From contig JACQDB010000050.1 in the NCBI GenBank assembly GCA_016201275.1, positions 34,239 through 98,238 of the forward strand: DNA of 64,000 nucleotides, in the 5' to 3' direction. The notes beneath the pieces are model-generated. The model had not been told where the DNA came from. It did no database searches and was given only the letters and a program-made list of their open reading frames with translations. Both the position numbers and the translations under genes were made by a program. Shown here in pieces: positions 40,169 to 48,792 of the stretch (position 1 is its first letter; each line of letters opens with the position of its first letter). The DNA is from Acidobacteriota bacterium. GTDB taxonomy: Bacteria > Acidobacteriota > Blastocatellia > UBA7656.

Positions 40169-41227
40169 ATGACTATGGTAGAAAAAGAAATCGCCACAAA
40201 TGAATATACGGACACACGGAAGCTTCCTTTTTGGAACGAAATTGTTTGCGGCGAAAGCTCGGAATTGCTCAAACAAATTCCCGACGCAAGCGTTGACTTG
40301 GTGATTACCTCTCCGCCTTATTTCAAACAACGAGACTATGGCGCTGGCTTGGGCAATGAACAGTTGCCGGCAGAGTATCTGGCTAGCCTCTTACCGATTT
40401 TTCAGGAATGTGTGCGCGTCGTGAAAACGACAGGAAACATCGTCTTTAACCTTGGCGATAAATATGATGACAGCAGCTTATTGTTAATGCCCTATCGTTT
40501 TGCCATCGCGGCAACTGAGCAGTGCGGAGTCCGGCTGGTGAACAACATTACCTGGGTCAAATCGAACCCTACGCCGCGTCAATTTAAGAGACGCCTAGTG
40601 AGCAGTACCGAGCCGTTTTTTCATTTCGTAAAAACAGATGATTATGCCTATTACCTCGATGAATTTTTGAAAGACGAAGCGGTGAAAGCCAACGGTGGCA
40701 ACAAGGCAAGTGACAAAGTGGGAAAATCGTACTTTGCGCTAATCGAAAAATCGGAATTGCTGTCTGAGCAAAAACATCAAGCGCGACTGGCTTTGCAGCA
40801 GGTAATCGAAGAAGTCAAGCGCGGCGAAATTCAGGGCTTCCGCATGAAGATTCGTGGGCTTCATTCTGAACCCTTTGGCGGACAAGAGGGTGGCAGGAAA
40901 ATTCAGATGGAGCGCAACGGCTTCACGATTATTCGGATTTATGGCCATCCCATGAAGCGCGATGTGTTGACCACGCCAGTTGAATCGTTGAAGAGTTGTC
41001 CGCATCCGGCAATCTATCCAACTCAGGTTGTCGAAGAATTTTTACGGTTGCTTACGAAGCCCAATGACATTGTGTTGGATCCATTTGTTGGCTCTGGTTC
41101 CACCGCAGTTGCGGCCTATAAAACCAATCGGGTTTACATAGGCTTCGACCTTAACCCTGATTATTGTGACTATGCGCGCAGCCGGATTCGCAACACCACC
41201 TATCAAACTTCATTTCTGGATGAGTAA
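40169..41227 (+). CDS. Beta-class DNA methyltransferase (m4C or m6A)
   Basis: Motif IV TSPPYFKQRDYG near N-terminus and motif I DPFVGSGSTAVAAYKTNRVYIGFDLN near C-terminus. Confidence 0.92.
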   Translation: MTMVEKEIATNEYTDTRKLPFWNEIVCGESSELLKQIPDASVDLVITSPPYFKQRDYGAGLGNEQLPAEYLASLLPIFQECVRVVKTTGNIVFNLGDKYDDSSLLLMPYRFAIAATEQCGVRLVNNITWVKSNPTPRQFKRRLVSSTEPFFHFVKTDDYAYYLDEFLKDEAVKANGGNKASDKVGKSYFALIEKSELLSEQKHQARLALQQVIEEVKRGEIQGFRMKIRGLHSEPFGGQEGGRKIQMERNGFTIIRIYGHPMKRDVLTTPVESLKSCPHPAIYPTQVVEEFLRLLTKPNDIVLDPFVGSGSTAVAAYKTNRVYIGFDLNPDYCDYARSRIRNTTYQTSFLDE

Positions 41228-42354
41228 TGGAGAAATCTGCCGAGAGCATCTTCCCGGATGCTTATGAGAAAGCCAAGAGGAATTCTCTTGAATCGTTGTT
41301 AGCGGGGCTTTCGACTGAGCAAGTGGAGGGTCTGAAAACTATCGTGAAATATGCGCCAGCGCAGAAGGCCGTACTGGGGGCGTTGTTGACCTCGATTGCT
41401 TACAAACTCTTCGCGCCCACGCAGGACATTCGCTTTCACAAGAAAGATCTGCCGAATGGTTATTCAGGGAGAACTTTCGATACGCGATACACAACGCCTT
41501 TTTTACAGGAAAAATTTTCGCTGTTTGCCATGACGGAAAGTTCATGGCTTACCCGCTCGCTTGAACAACCCCATCCCTTTACGCTGGATTTTCCCGGAAA
41601 GATACGCAGCCAGGAATTGAAAACCGCCTTCCTTTACTTGTTGGATCAATTGCAAACTAAAAATATCGCGGCAAAATTATTGCCAGCCTTACTGGCCTTG
41701 ATGATAGACGCCTCTGCTGAAGATGAAAATTCTTTTCTGCCTGAAGAGAGGATTGAAGAACTGACGATAAACCGGATTGTGGAAGCGGTTGATCAACATC
41801 TCTATCATCGTTACTCGGTGAGTGGCGCGGCGCGCCTTCCAGTGCTGGTAATTTATGCGGTTTACCAATTGTTGCTACAGGATGTCAAACGCTACGAAGG
41901 CAAACGGCTCGCGCCTCTTGGCCTGCATACCACTGCTGATTTACGCTCCCAAGCCTTGGGGGACATTGAAATTTTACACGCTGACAATAGCGGTTTTGAA
42001 GCCATCGAGATTAAACACCGAAAGCCGATAACTGCCGCGATGATTGGCTTGGTGTATCGAAAAATCAAGCACGCAAAACTCACCCGCTACTACATTCTCA
42101 CCACCAATGAACCGAATGTAGAAGATAGTTCGGCGGTTCAAGATATACTGTTGGACTTGAGGAAAAAGCATCCTTGTCAGATTATCGTCAACGGGGTTCT
42201 GCCAACGCTTAAATACTATTTGCGCTTGCTGCGAAGGCCCGAAGCTTTTGTGGCGGTTTACAGCAAATGTTTGCAAGATGAATTTCAACGCGCCAGCGGC
42301 ATCAAGAAAGAACACTTGAAAATCTGGAGCGAGATTTGGGCTCTATACGGCTGA
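41227..42354 (+). CDS. Putative type II restriction endonuclease partner of the methyltransferase
   Basis: Start overlaps the methyltransferase stop; candidate PD-(D/E)xK site DIEILHADNSGFEAIEIKHRK; weak recollection of SacI-like family, not verified. Confidence 0.7.
   Translation: MEKSAESIFPDAYEKAKRNSLESLLAGLSTEQVEGLKTIVKYAPAQKAVLGALLTSIAYKLFAPTQDIRFHKKDLPNGYSGRTFDTRYTTPFLQEKFSLFAMTESSWLTRSLEQPHPFTLDFPGKIRSQELKTAFLYLLDQLQTKNIAAKLLPALLALMIDASAEDENSFLPEERIEELTINRIVEAVDQHLYHRYSVSGAARLPVLVIYAVYQLLLQDVKRYEGKRLAPLGLHTTADLRSQALGDIEILHADNSGFEAIEIKHRKPITAAMIGLVYRKIKHAKLTRYYILTTNEPNVEDSSAVQDILLDLRKKHPCQIIVNGVLPTLKYYLRLLRRPEAFVAVYSKCLQDEFQRASGIKKEHLKIWSEIWALYG
42199..42339. repeat. 141-bp direct repeat, copy 1 (3' end of restriction endonuclease gene)
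   Basis: Identical by eye to 43080-43220. Confidence 0.95.
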
Positions 42355-42433
42355 GTCTTTTCGATTTGCTTTGGCATAAGTTGACATATGTTGCCAACTT
42401 GATATGATCGCTTTGGAAGGAGTTTAGACGAGT

Positions 42434-42706
42434 ATGCCAACCATTAATATTTCCTTGAATGAAGGTTTGAAAACATTTGTCGAACAGCGCATTAGTAAAT
42501 CCGGCTATAGCACGGCCAGCGAATATTTCCGTGAGTTGGTGCGCGCCGATCAAAAGCGCGATGCCGAAACTCGCCTCGAGGCGCTTCTTTTAGAAGGCAT
42601 CGAAAGCGGAGAGCCGACCGCCATGACGCCTGCGGATTGGAATGATATTCGCAAAGAAGTGAAACGTCGGGCAACCCAGCGCAAAAAAGAAAAGGCGAAA
42701 AAGTGA
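42434..42706 (+). CDS. ParD-like ribbon-helix-helix antitoxin
   Basis: MPTINISLNEGLKTFVEQRISKSGYSTASEYFRELVRADQKRDAE. Confidence 0.92.
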   Translation: MPTINISLNEGLKTFVEQRISKSGYSTASEYFRELVRADQKRDAETRLEALLLEGIESGEPTAMTPADWNDIRKEVKRRATQRKKEKAKK

Positions 42707-43005
42707 GCGAGGTCTTGAAGCGCCCAGCAGCCAAGCAAGACGTAATCGAGCAAGCTGACTATCTTGCCCAAGACAGCCTCGAAGCGGCGTATGAGTTTTT
42801 GGTTGCCACCGAGGAAACCTTTCTACAGCTTTCGCGTTTTCCCAAAATCGGCAAAAAGAAAATGAGGAGTAAGGCCTTTACCTCTGTCCGACAGTTTCCG
42901 GTTAAGGGCTTTGAACAACACCTGATCTTTTACCGACCGATTAAAGGTGGCATTGAAATTCTTCGCGTGCTGCACAGTGCGCGAGACTTTGAGCAGATTT
43001 TATAG
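42703..43005 (+). CDS. ParE/RelE-family toxin
   Basis: GTG start in GTGA overlap with antitoxin stop; AAKQDVIEQADYLAQDSLEAAYEF...FPKIGKKK...EILRVLHSARDFEQIL. Confidence 0.9.
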   Translation: MSEVLKRPAAKQDVIEQADYLAQDSLEAAYEFLVATEETFLQLSRFPKIGKKKMRSKAFTSVRQFPVKGFEQHLIFYRPIKGGIEILRVLHSARDFEQIL

Positions 43006-43079
43006 GTTTGATGGAGGGAGCAAAAATCCTTACGCCCAGAGTAGCGAGGAATGAGTATGGCAAGCGCATCTATACTCTA

Positions 43080-43220
43080 CTGCCAACGCTTAAATACTAT
43101 TTGCGCTTGCTGCGAAGGCCCGAAGCTTTTGTGGCGGTTTACAGCAAATGTTTGCAAGATGAATTTCAACGCGCCAGCGGCATCAAGAAAGAACACTTGA
43201 AAATCTGGAGCGAGATTTGG
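43080..43220. repeat. 141-bp direct repeat, copy 2 (fragment of the R gene fused to the downstream gene)
   Basis: Encodes LPTLKYYLRLLRRPEAFVAVYSKCLQDEFQRASGIKKEHLKIWSEIW, identical to the R gene C-terminus. Confidence 0.95.
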
Positions 43221-44989
43221 AACCCACAGCGACCAAACCTGCCGAGAGTCAATCTCAGGCGCAGCCCTTGACTAGCCAAGCCAACCCTCGATTCATTATC
43301 CCCGGCGATGTCAATGTTCGCATCGAATCGGATGTTCGCCTCTTTGTTGTGATGGCGGCGATCAACATCGCTGGCTTCGATTATGAGGCCAACGGGCAAC
43401 CGTTGTCCGCGCCGCGCACCGCTTTGCGGAAAGACCTGGCGAAAAAAATTGAGGCTTCTTTGAAAGCAAAACTCGCCGCCTATTACCAGGCGCACCGACG
43501 CCCTGGCATTGATGAAGCGGTGGACGCCTCGCGTTATGCGGCGCTCAGTTTTTTGATGACTCAGCCGCCATCGTTTTCGGTCTATGAAAGCGAGCGCAAT
43601 CGTGTGCCGGAAGATTTGCGACCGCTGCTGACCTTCATTCCTCTCTTGCAGGAGTTCTATATTAAAAGCGGCATCAAAGATTTATTGCCCACCTACACCG
43701 CTTTTTCGGATTCTTATGCGGCGCTTTATCGTCGCCCGATTGGTGAAATGATTTATGCGGTGCTGGAGTATTTTCATCTGCGCCCGGAAACCATCATCAA
43801 CATGAAGCCGCTGGTGATTTCGTCAACCGATGTCGGCGGCGGCAAGGTGAAGAAAGAGACGACGGTAGCGCGCACTCGTTCGCGGCAAGTCTATGTCATT
43901 CCCGACCCTTTTTCAGTGATGGGCAGCGCCTTTGCGCGTGACGATTTTCTCAATCAAAAAGATGATTTGCTGTCGCGTCGAGTCGGGGATGATTACATTG
44001 TTTCGATAGGCCCACCGGCCAAGACCACCAATCTGGAAGCGGTGTTGAATACGCTGGTTCGCTTCGTGCTTGATCCTTTGATTGAGCGCAAATTGAAATC
44101 CACCATCGAATACAAAGACCAGATTTTGAAGACCGTGCGAAGCGTGCCGACCGCGAACAAAGAGTTTCAGATCAGCGTCTATCAAGTGGTGCGCGAATCA
44201 TTGGCGCGTGCCGCAGAAGCCCGTTTGAAGCGCCTGCAAGCGCCGCCCAGTCCTCCCCATACGCGCACGGCTGCCGACGATGAAGCGACCTATGAACTGG
44301 CGCAGGATTATTTGCGCGGCGCGGTGCTGGCGTTTCATTTTTATGAGCAGTTGGAAGGACTGGAAAAAGTCGGCATCGGCATAGAAGATTTTTACGACCA
44401 GATGCTGGCGACCCTCAAATTTGACCGCGAAGAAAAACGCGCCAGTGAATTTGAACCGATAGTTGCCAAGGTCTCGCTGGCGAGAAAAAAATCCGGCGAG
44501 GCGAATGCCAATTCAAGCGCCGATCCGTTTGTCGGCACTCTCACCAAAAAGATTCTCGATGCCGATGACTTGATTCGTCAGAAGCTTTTGGTCGAGGCGC
44601 GTGCCATGCTCGAAGAGGTGCTGGCCGTCGAGCCAAACAATGCGCGTGCGCTTTATGGCATGGCGCGAGTGGTCAGTCAATCGCCTAGTGCCGCCGAAGC
44701 CGATCCCAAAGCCGAAGAGAACGACAAGATTCAAGCCCAACATGACCGCTTTCAAACGGCGATCAAACTCTATCGTAAGGCCATCGAAAACGCTTCGCCC
44801 GATTCGGAAAAATGGTTAATGCAATGGAGCTATGTGTATATAGGCCGTATTCTCGATTTTCAGGAATTCCGACAGGATGCGGTCAACGAATACGAGAAAG
44901 CCATTGCTTTAGGCGAGGGCATCCCCAACGGCGCTTACAAAGAAGCGGTTGATGGCAAACAGAAACCTTACGGGCAAAAAGCGCCGTGA
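43217..44989 (+). CDS. Conserved hypothetical protein with C-terminal TPR-like region; N-terminus probably truncated
   Basis: ORF begins at a TTG inside direct-repeat copy 2; conserved-looking region begins NPRFIIPGDVNVRIESDVRLFVVMAAINIAGFDYE; C-terminus NARALYGMARV-type TPRs. Confidence 0.7.
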   Translation: MEPTATKPAESQSQAQPLTSQANPRFIIPGDVNVRIESDVRLFVVMAAINIAGFDYEANGQPLSAPRTALRKDLAKKIEASLKAKLAAYYQAHRRPGIDEAVDASRYAALSFLMTQPPSFSVYESERNRVPEDLRPLLTFIPLLQEFYIKSGIKDLLPTYTAFSDSYAALYRRPIGEMIYAVLEYFHLRPETIINMKPLVISSTDVGGGKVKKETTVARTRSRQVYVIPDPFSVMGSAFARDDFLNQKDDLLSRRVGDDYIVSIGPPAKTTNLEAVLNTLVRFVLDPLIERKLKSTIEYKDQILKTVRSVPTANKEFQISVYQVVRESLARAAEARLKRLQAPPSPPHTRTAADDEATYELAQDYLRGAVLAFHFYEQLEGLEKVGIGIEDFYDQMLATLKFDREEKRASEFEPIVAKVSLARKKSGEANANSSADPFVGTLTKKILDADDLIRQKLLVEARAMLEEVLAVEPNNARALYGMARVVSQSPSAAEADPKAEENDKIQAQHDRFQTAIKLYRKAIENASPDSEKWLMQWSYVYIGRILDFQEFRQDAVNEYEKAIALGEGIPNGAYKEAVDGKQKPYGQKAP

Positions 44990-45252
44990 GCGCAAGGCGC
45001 AAGCACTGCTTACGACGATAAGCGGAAGGGCAGAGCCTTAGCTGAAGTTGTGAGTCGGAAAAGAAATTCTGAAAAGAATGAATTTTCCGGCTCCCAACTC
45101 TTGACTCCACTCCATCGCCCTACTATCATCACTGCCAAGCACTTGGGAAAATAAGAATCAACACTGCCCATAGCGTCGGAAGAATCCTCACTAGATTTTT
45201 GTATCACAATCCTCACCAGATTTTGAATTCAATAAAGCGAGGTGGAAAAACT

Positions 45253-45723
45253 ATGTCAGTTAGCTTGCAAGCGAGCGGCTCTGAAGATATTCGTGTAACC
45301 GCAGGAGAACGCCTGGTGTTGCGGGTGCGCGCTTTCGACCCGGCAGGGATCGGCAAAATATTCGTTCAATGTTTTCAGTTCAGTACGGCTAGCACTAATA
45401 AAGTTAAACTGGCCTATGGCCAGTTGCTGATCCCGATTGAAGAGAGTTTCCTGCACGAAGAGTACGAAATTTATATAGATATTCCCATCAATGCCGCCTA
45501 TGGAAAGTGGGGCATTCAAACTATCGAGTTCACCAACGGACGCGGCTACAAAACCTCTTTCTACAGAGGGCAAAGCAAATTCGATAACATTCTTTTCGAT
45601 GTTGTCGCGCCGCCGACGAAAGAAGATGAGTTGTTGAAATTCAACGGCATCGAAATCGCCGGTTGCGTCGAAGGCCGCCCTATGGTCGCCGATAAGCGAG
45701 AAGCATTTCATAAGTCGCCTTAA
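45253..45723 (+). CDS. Hypothetical protein, Ig-like beta-rich
   Basis: MSVSLQASGSEDIRVTAGERLVLRVRAFDPAG; 3' end overlaps the convergent protease gene. Confidence 0.55.
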   Translation: MSVSLQASGSEDIRVTAGERLVLRVRAFDPAGIGKIFVQCFQFSTASTNKVKLAYGQLLIPIEESFLHEEYEIYIDIPINAAYGKWGIQTIEFTNGRGYKTSFYRGQSKFDNILFDVVAPPTKEDELLKFNGIEIAGCVEGRPMVADKREAFHKSP

Positions 45724-47260
45724 TCGGTACGCCGAAATTGGAACCACCGAAACTCTGCTCGCCGTCTATGGTGGTGAGGATCGCCGAATTGATGGCGATG
45801 ACTTTGCCATCACGGTTAAACATAGGGCTGCCCGAACCGCCTTCGGTAGTTTGCGCGCTGTGGACGATTTTGCCGGGCAGCGCATCGGTGATATTGCCGG
45901 TCGTGGTCAAAGGGCGAATCAAGCCGCGACCGGCCAAGCCTATCGCCACATCTTCCGCAGAGGTGCCGTGCTGCTTCATGATTTCTCTGCGTATGCTCTC
46001 GTCGTCTATGCGTTGTAATAATCCGTCAACGCCGGTCGGATAGCCAAGCAAGACCACCGGCGCACCGATAAGTCCGCTGGGGTCTTCGTTGCTCAAGGGC
46101 AGTTCGGGCAAGGCTGCATCGCCTTGCTCGAAACTGCACAAGGCGATGTCGTAGCGGTCAGAAGTCAGCGCTTCTTTCAAGGCGAACTGTTTTTTGATGG
46201 CTGGAAAAAAGGCTACGAAGCGGTCGAGTTGCGGACGAAAGCCGTTGCCTTGCCCCATAATCAATTGCGCGATGTTATCGGTAGCCCAAGGGCGCACAAT
46301 GTGCCGGTTGGTAGCGATCAAGCCTTGTTTGATGACAAAGCCTGTGCCGGAATAATCAATCTGCACGGGAGGGCCTGCCCCATCAACCGAGGCGAGCAGA
46401 TTGCCGCTCTTATCCACAGGCGTGCCGTTGGCTCCGTCGGCTGATTCATAGCGCAGCAGCTTGCCCGTGCCGCGTTCCGCAAACGTGTAGCTGCCGACAA
46501 TCAGGCAGACGCCCGGCGCATATTGTTCGGTGATTTTCTGGGTGAACTGCCGCGATTGTTCGGTGACATCTTGAAGCTGTTGCAATTTGTCCTGCTGAAT
46601 TTTAATCAGCTCCTGATCTTTTTGTCGCAGCGCGGCGGCCTCTTCGGCCTGTTTCCTGAGCAGTTCGATCTGACTGGTGTTGCGATGCAGGATTAAAAAA
46701 TTCGAGAAGATGATTGCCACTAACGCCAGCACGATAATGGTGAACGCGGCCAAGCCGAAGAGCTTGGCTTTTTTCGGCACCTCAGCCCACAAACTGGCCG
46801 ACAACTCTTTGACAAACAGCGTCGCCGTCAACGGATGAACCGGTTGCGTAGCCGGAGAGGTTTGTGCGGCTTCGGCGACGCGGTTTTGCTGGCGCACTAA
46901 ACTTGCCGTAGAAAAATTTTCCGGCATGATTTGAAACAGAAAACTGGCGCTCGACAAACCTTGTCCGAAGTGCAAGGTGTCGCCATCGCGCAGTTCATAA
47001 CCGGTAGGGCTGTCTTCGGGAACCTCGCCGTTGATGTTGAATTCGAGGAAGTCGCTTTTGTAGCGCGGCATCAACGTCAAGGTGCCATCATCTTCGGAAT
47101 AGATGTCGGCGATGAGTCCGGCAGGGAGACTGCCGCCCTCTTCCGGCACTAGCATCAAGTCGAAATGCTCGTCGCTGCCTATGGTGACGTGCTCCTGTTT
47201 GAAGATTCGGGTTTTGCCTTTTTCCGTGCCGGAAAGATAGACGAACATCAGCCGCGTCAT
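45680..47260 (-). CDS. FHA domain - TM - trypsin-like serine protease
   Basis: N-terminal FHA-like region (KEHVTIGSDEHFDL-type), TM FGLAAFTIIVLALVAIIF, catalytic candidates ATNRHIV, DRYDIALC, TEGGSGSPMF. Confidence 0.82.
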   Translation of the reverse strand: MTRLMFVYLSGTEKGKTRIFKQEHVTIGSDEHFDLMLVPEEGGSLPAGLIADIYSEDDGTLTLMPRYKSDFLEFNINGEVPEDSPTGYELRDGDTLHFGQGLSSASFLFQIMPENFSTASLVRQQNRVAEAAQTSPATQPVHPLTATLFVKELSASLWAEVPKKAKLFGLAAFTIIVLALVAIIFSNFLILHRNTSQIELLRKQAEEAAALRQKDQELIKIQQDKLQQLQDVTEQSRQFTQKITEQYAPGVCLIVGSYTFAERGTGKLLRYESADGANGTPVDKSGNLLASVDGAGPPVQIDYSGTGFVIKQGLIATNRHIVRPWATDNIAQLIMGQGNGFRPQLDRFVAFFPAIKKQFALKEALTSDRYDIALCSFEQGDAALPELPLSNEDPSGLIGAPVVLLGYPTGVDGLLQRIDDESIRREIMKQHGTSAEDVAIGLAGRGLIRPLTTTGNITDALPGKIVHSAQTTEGGSGSPMFNRDGKVIAINSAILTTIDGEQSFGGSNFGVPIKATYEMLLAYRRP

Positions 47261-47492
47261 AGAATGTTTATCCTCACCTCTGCAATCTTATCATCGTCAA
47301 AACTGAAAGCGCAAAGTTGCTCTTGCTGTGCCACTCGTGCATAATTATGAAGCTGGTCACACAGCTTTTTCGCCATCGCTTAACGGACTGAAGAGCGCAA
47401 GATTTCCTGCGCCAACGGTTCTCTCAACGAACTTTGCCGAATCTGTTACGCTCATTCGGTGCAAAACTAATTCTGCTTTCGGGTACTGAAAT

Positions 47493-48704
47493 ATGAAAAC
47501 GCATTCGATGACCACCTACGCAAAAAAGATGTTTGTGATTTTGGTTGCAGGGTTCTGCCTGCTCTGGCTGACTGCGCCGCTGCTCGCGCAGGATAAAAAG
47601 GCTGACAAGAAGGACGACAAGAAAAAGTTTATCGAACCGTATATCGTTAAGCGTCTGACTCAAAACATCAGCCTGTACTCGTTAGGCACGCTGTCGCCGG
47701 ACCACAAGCGCCTCGCTTTCGTTGCCGCCAAAGAAGGACGCACGCCCAACCTGTACATCATGACGCTCGAAGATTTTTCGATCAGCCCACCGCTCACCAG
47801 TTTGAAATGGGGCGCGACCGAGCCGCAATGGTCGCCCGATGGTGCTGGGCTGGCCTTTGCCGGATTCGGTGACACCGGCAATTTCGCCGACATCTATGTG
47901 GTGGATATTAAAACCGCCAATCTTCGCAGACTCACGGCAAATAATTTCAGCGATAAAGAGCCGGTCTTTACGCCAGATGGCAAGCGCCTGCTCTACACCA
48001 CAGACCAGAGTCCGCTCGAAGATGCGGCGTTTGGCATTCTGCACATCGCGGCGATTCCCGTCGCCGGAGGCAAAGGCGAATACTTCACAGAGGACGAAAC
48101 CTCTTCGGTACATCCGCAGATTGCCACGGATGGCAAAAGTATGTATCTGGTCAAAGTCGCTGAACAGAGCGGCAGACACTCGCTCTGGCAATATGATTTG
48201 AACGGCAAGCCTCTGCGCGACCTCACCGAAGAAAAATTTGCCCGCATCCACAAGGTGATATTTCATCCGACCAATCACACCGCTATCGTGTGGGCGCAGA
48301 TGCAGGCCGAACAGCAGGACAATATTTACATACTGGATTTGCAGAGCGGCGCAGTGCAAGATTTGCCGGAACCCGATTTGCCGAAACACTCACCGGCACT
48401 TTCTCCGAACGGTTTGTTGATTGCATTCATAGCGCCTGCTGAAGGGGGCAATCAATTGTATCTTTACGAGGCAACGACCGGACAAATTCAACAACTGACC
48501 GGCAAGGGAAGCAACGCTTATACGCCGGTGTTTGTGACGGATGAAAAGATTATGTTCGGCTCGAACCGTGATGGCTGGATTCAACAGACCACGGAACAGG
48601 TGTCGAAAAACAAGGCGATGATTACCGAAGAGGTGAAGAATGACCGCGAGATTTATCTCATCAATCTGACGCAAAAAACCGCAGATGAGAAGAAGAAGAA
48701 ATAG
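47493..48704 (+). CDS. TolB-like beta-propeller protein, exported
   Basis: Signal peptide; repeated WSPDG/FTPDGKRLLYTTD blades. Confidence 0.85.
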   Translation: MKTHSMTTYAKKMFVILVAGFCLLWLTAPLLAQDKKADKKDDKKKFIEPYIVKRLTQNISLYSLGTLSPDHKRLAFVAAKEGRTPNLYIMTLEDFSISPPLTSLKWGATEPQWSPDGAGLAFAGFGDTGNFADIYVVDIKTANLRRLTANNFSDKEPVFTPDGKRLLYTTDQSPLEDAAFGILHIAAIPVAGGKGEYFTEDETSSVHPQIATDGKSMYLVKVAEQSGRHSLWQYDLNGKPLRDLTEEKFARIHKVIFHPTNHTAIVWAQMQAEQQDNIYILDLQSGAVQDLPEPDLPKHSPALSPNGLLIAFIAPAEGGNQLYLYEATTGQIQQLTGKGSNAYTPVFVTDEKIMFGSNRDGWIQQTTEQVSKNKAMITEEVKNDREIYLINLTQKTADEKKKK

Positions 48705-48792
48705 ATATGACGAGCCTGGAACATAATAAATTTCTGGCAATCGCCAACTAACGGCTTGGAACACGAAAACAAAATGCACCAGACGGTGATTT

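Noticed and set aside
43008-43271. 87-aa ORF after the ParE-like toxin as a third TA component
   Set aside because: It is just the duplicated R-gene tail read through the junction.
47682-48389. 235-aa minus-strand ORF
   Set aside because: Antisense shadow of the TolB-like gene.
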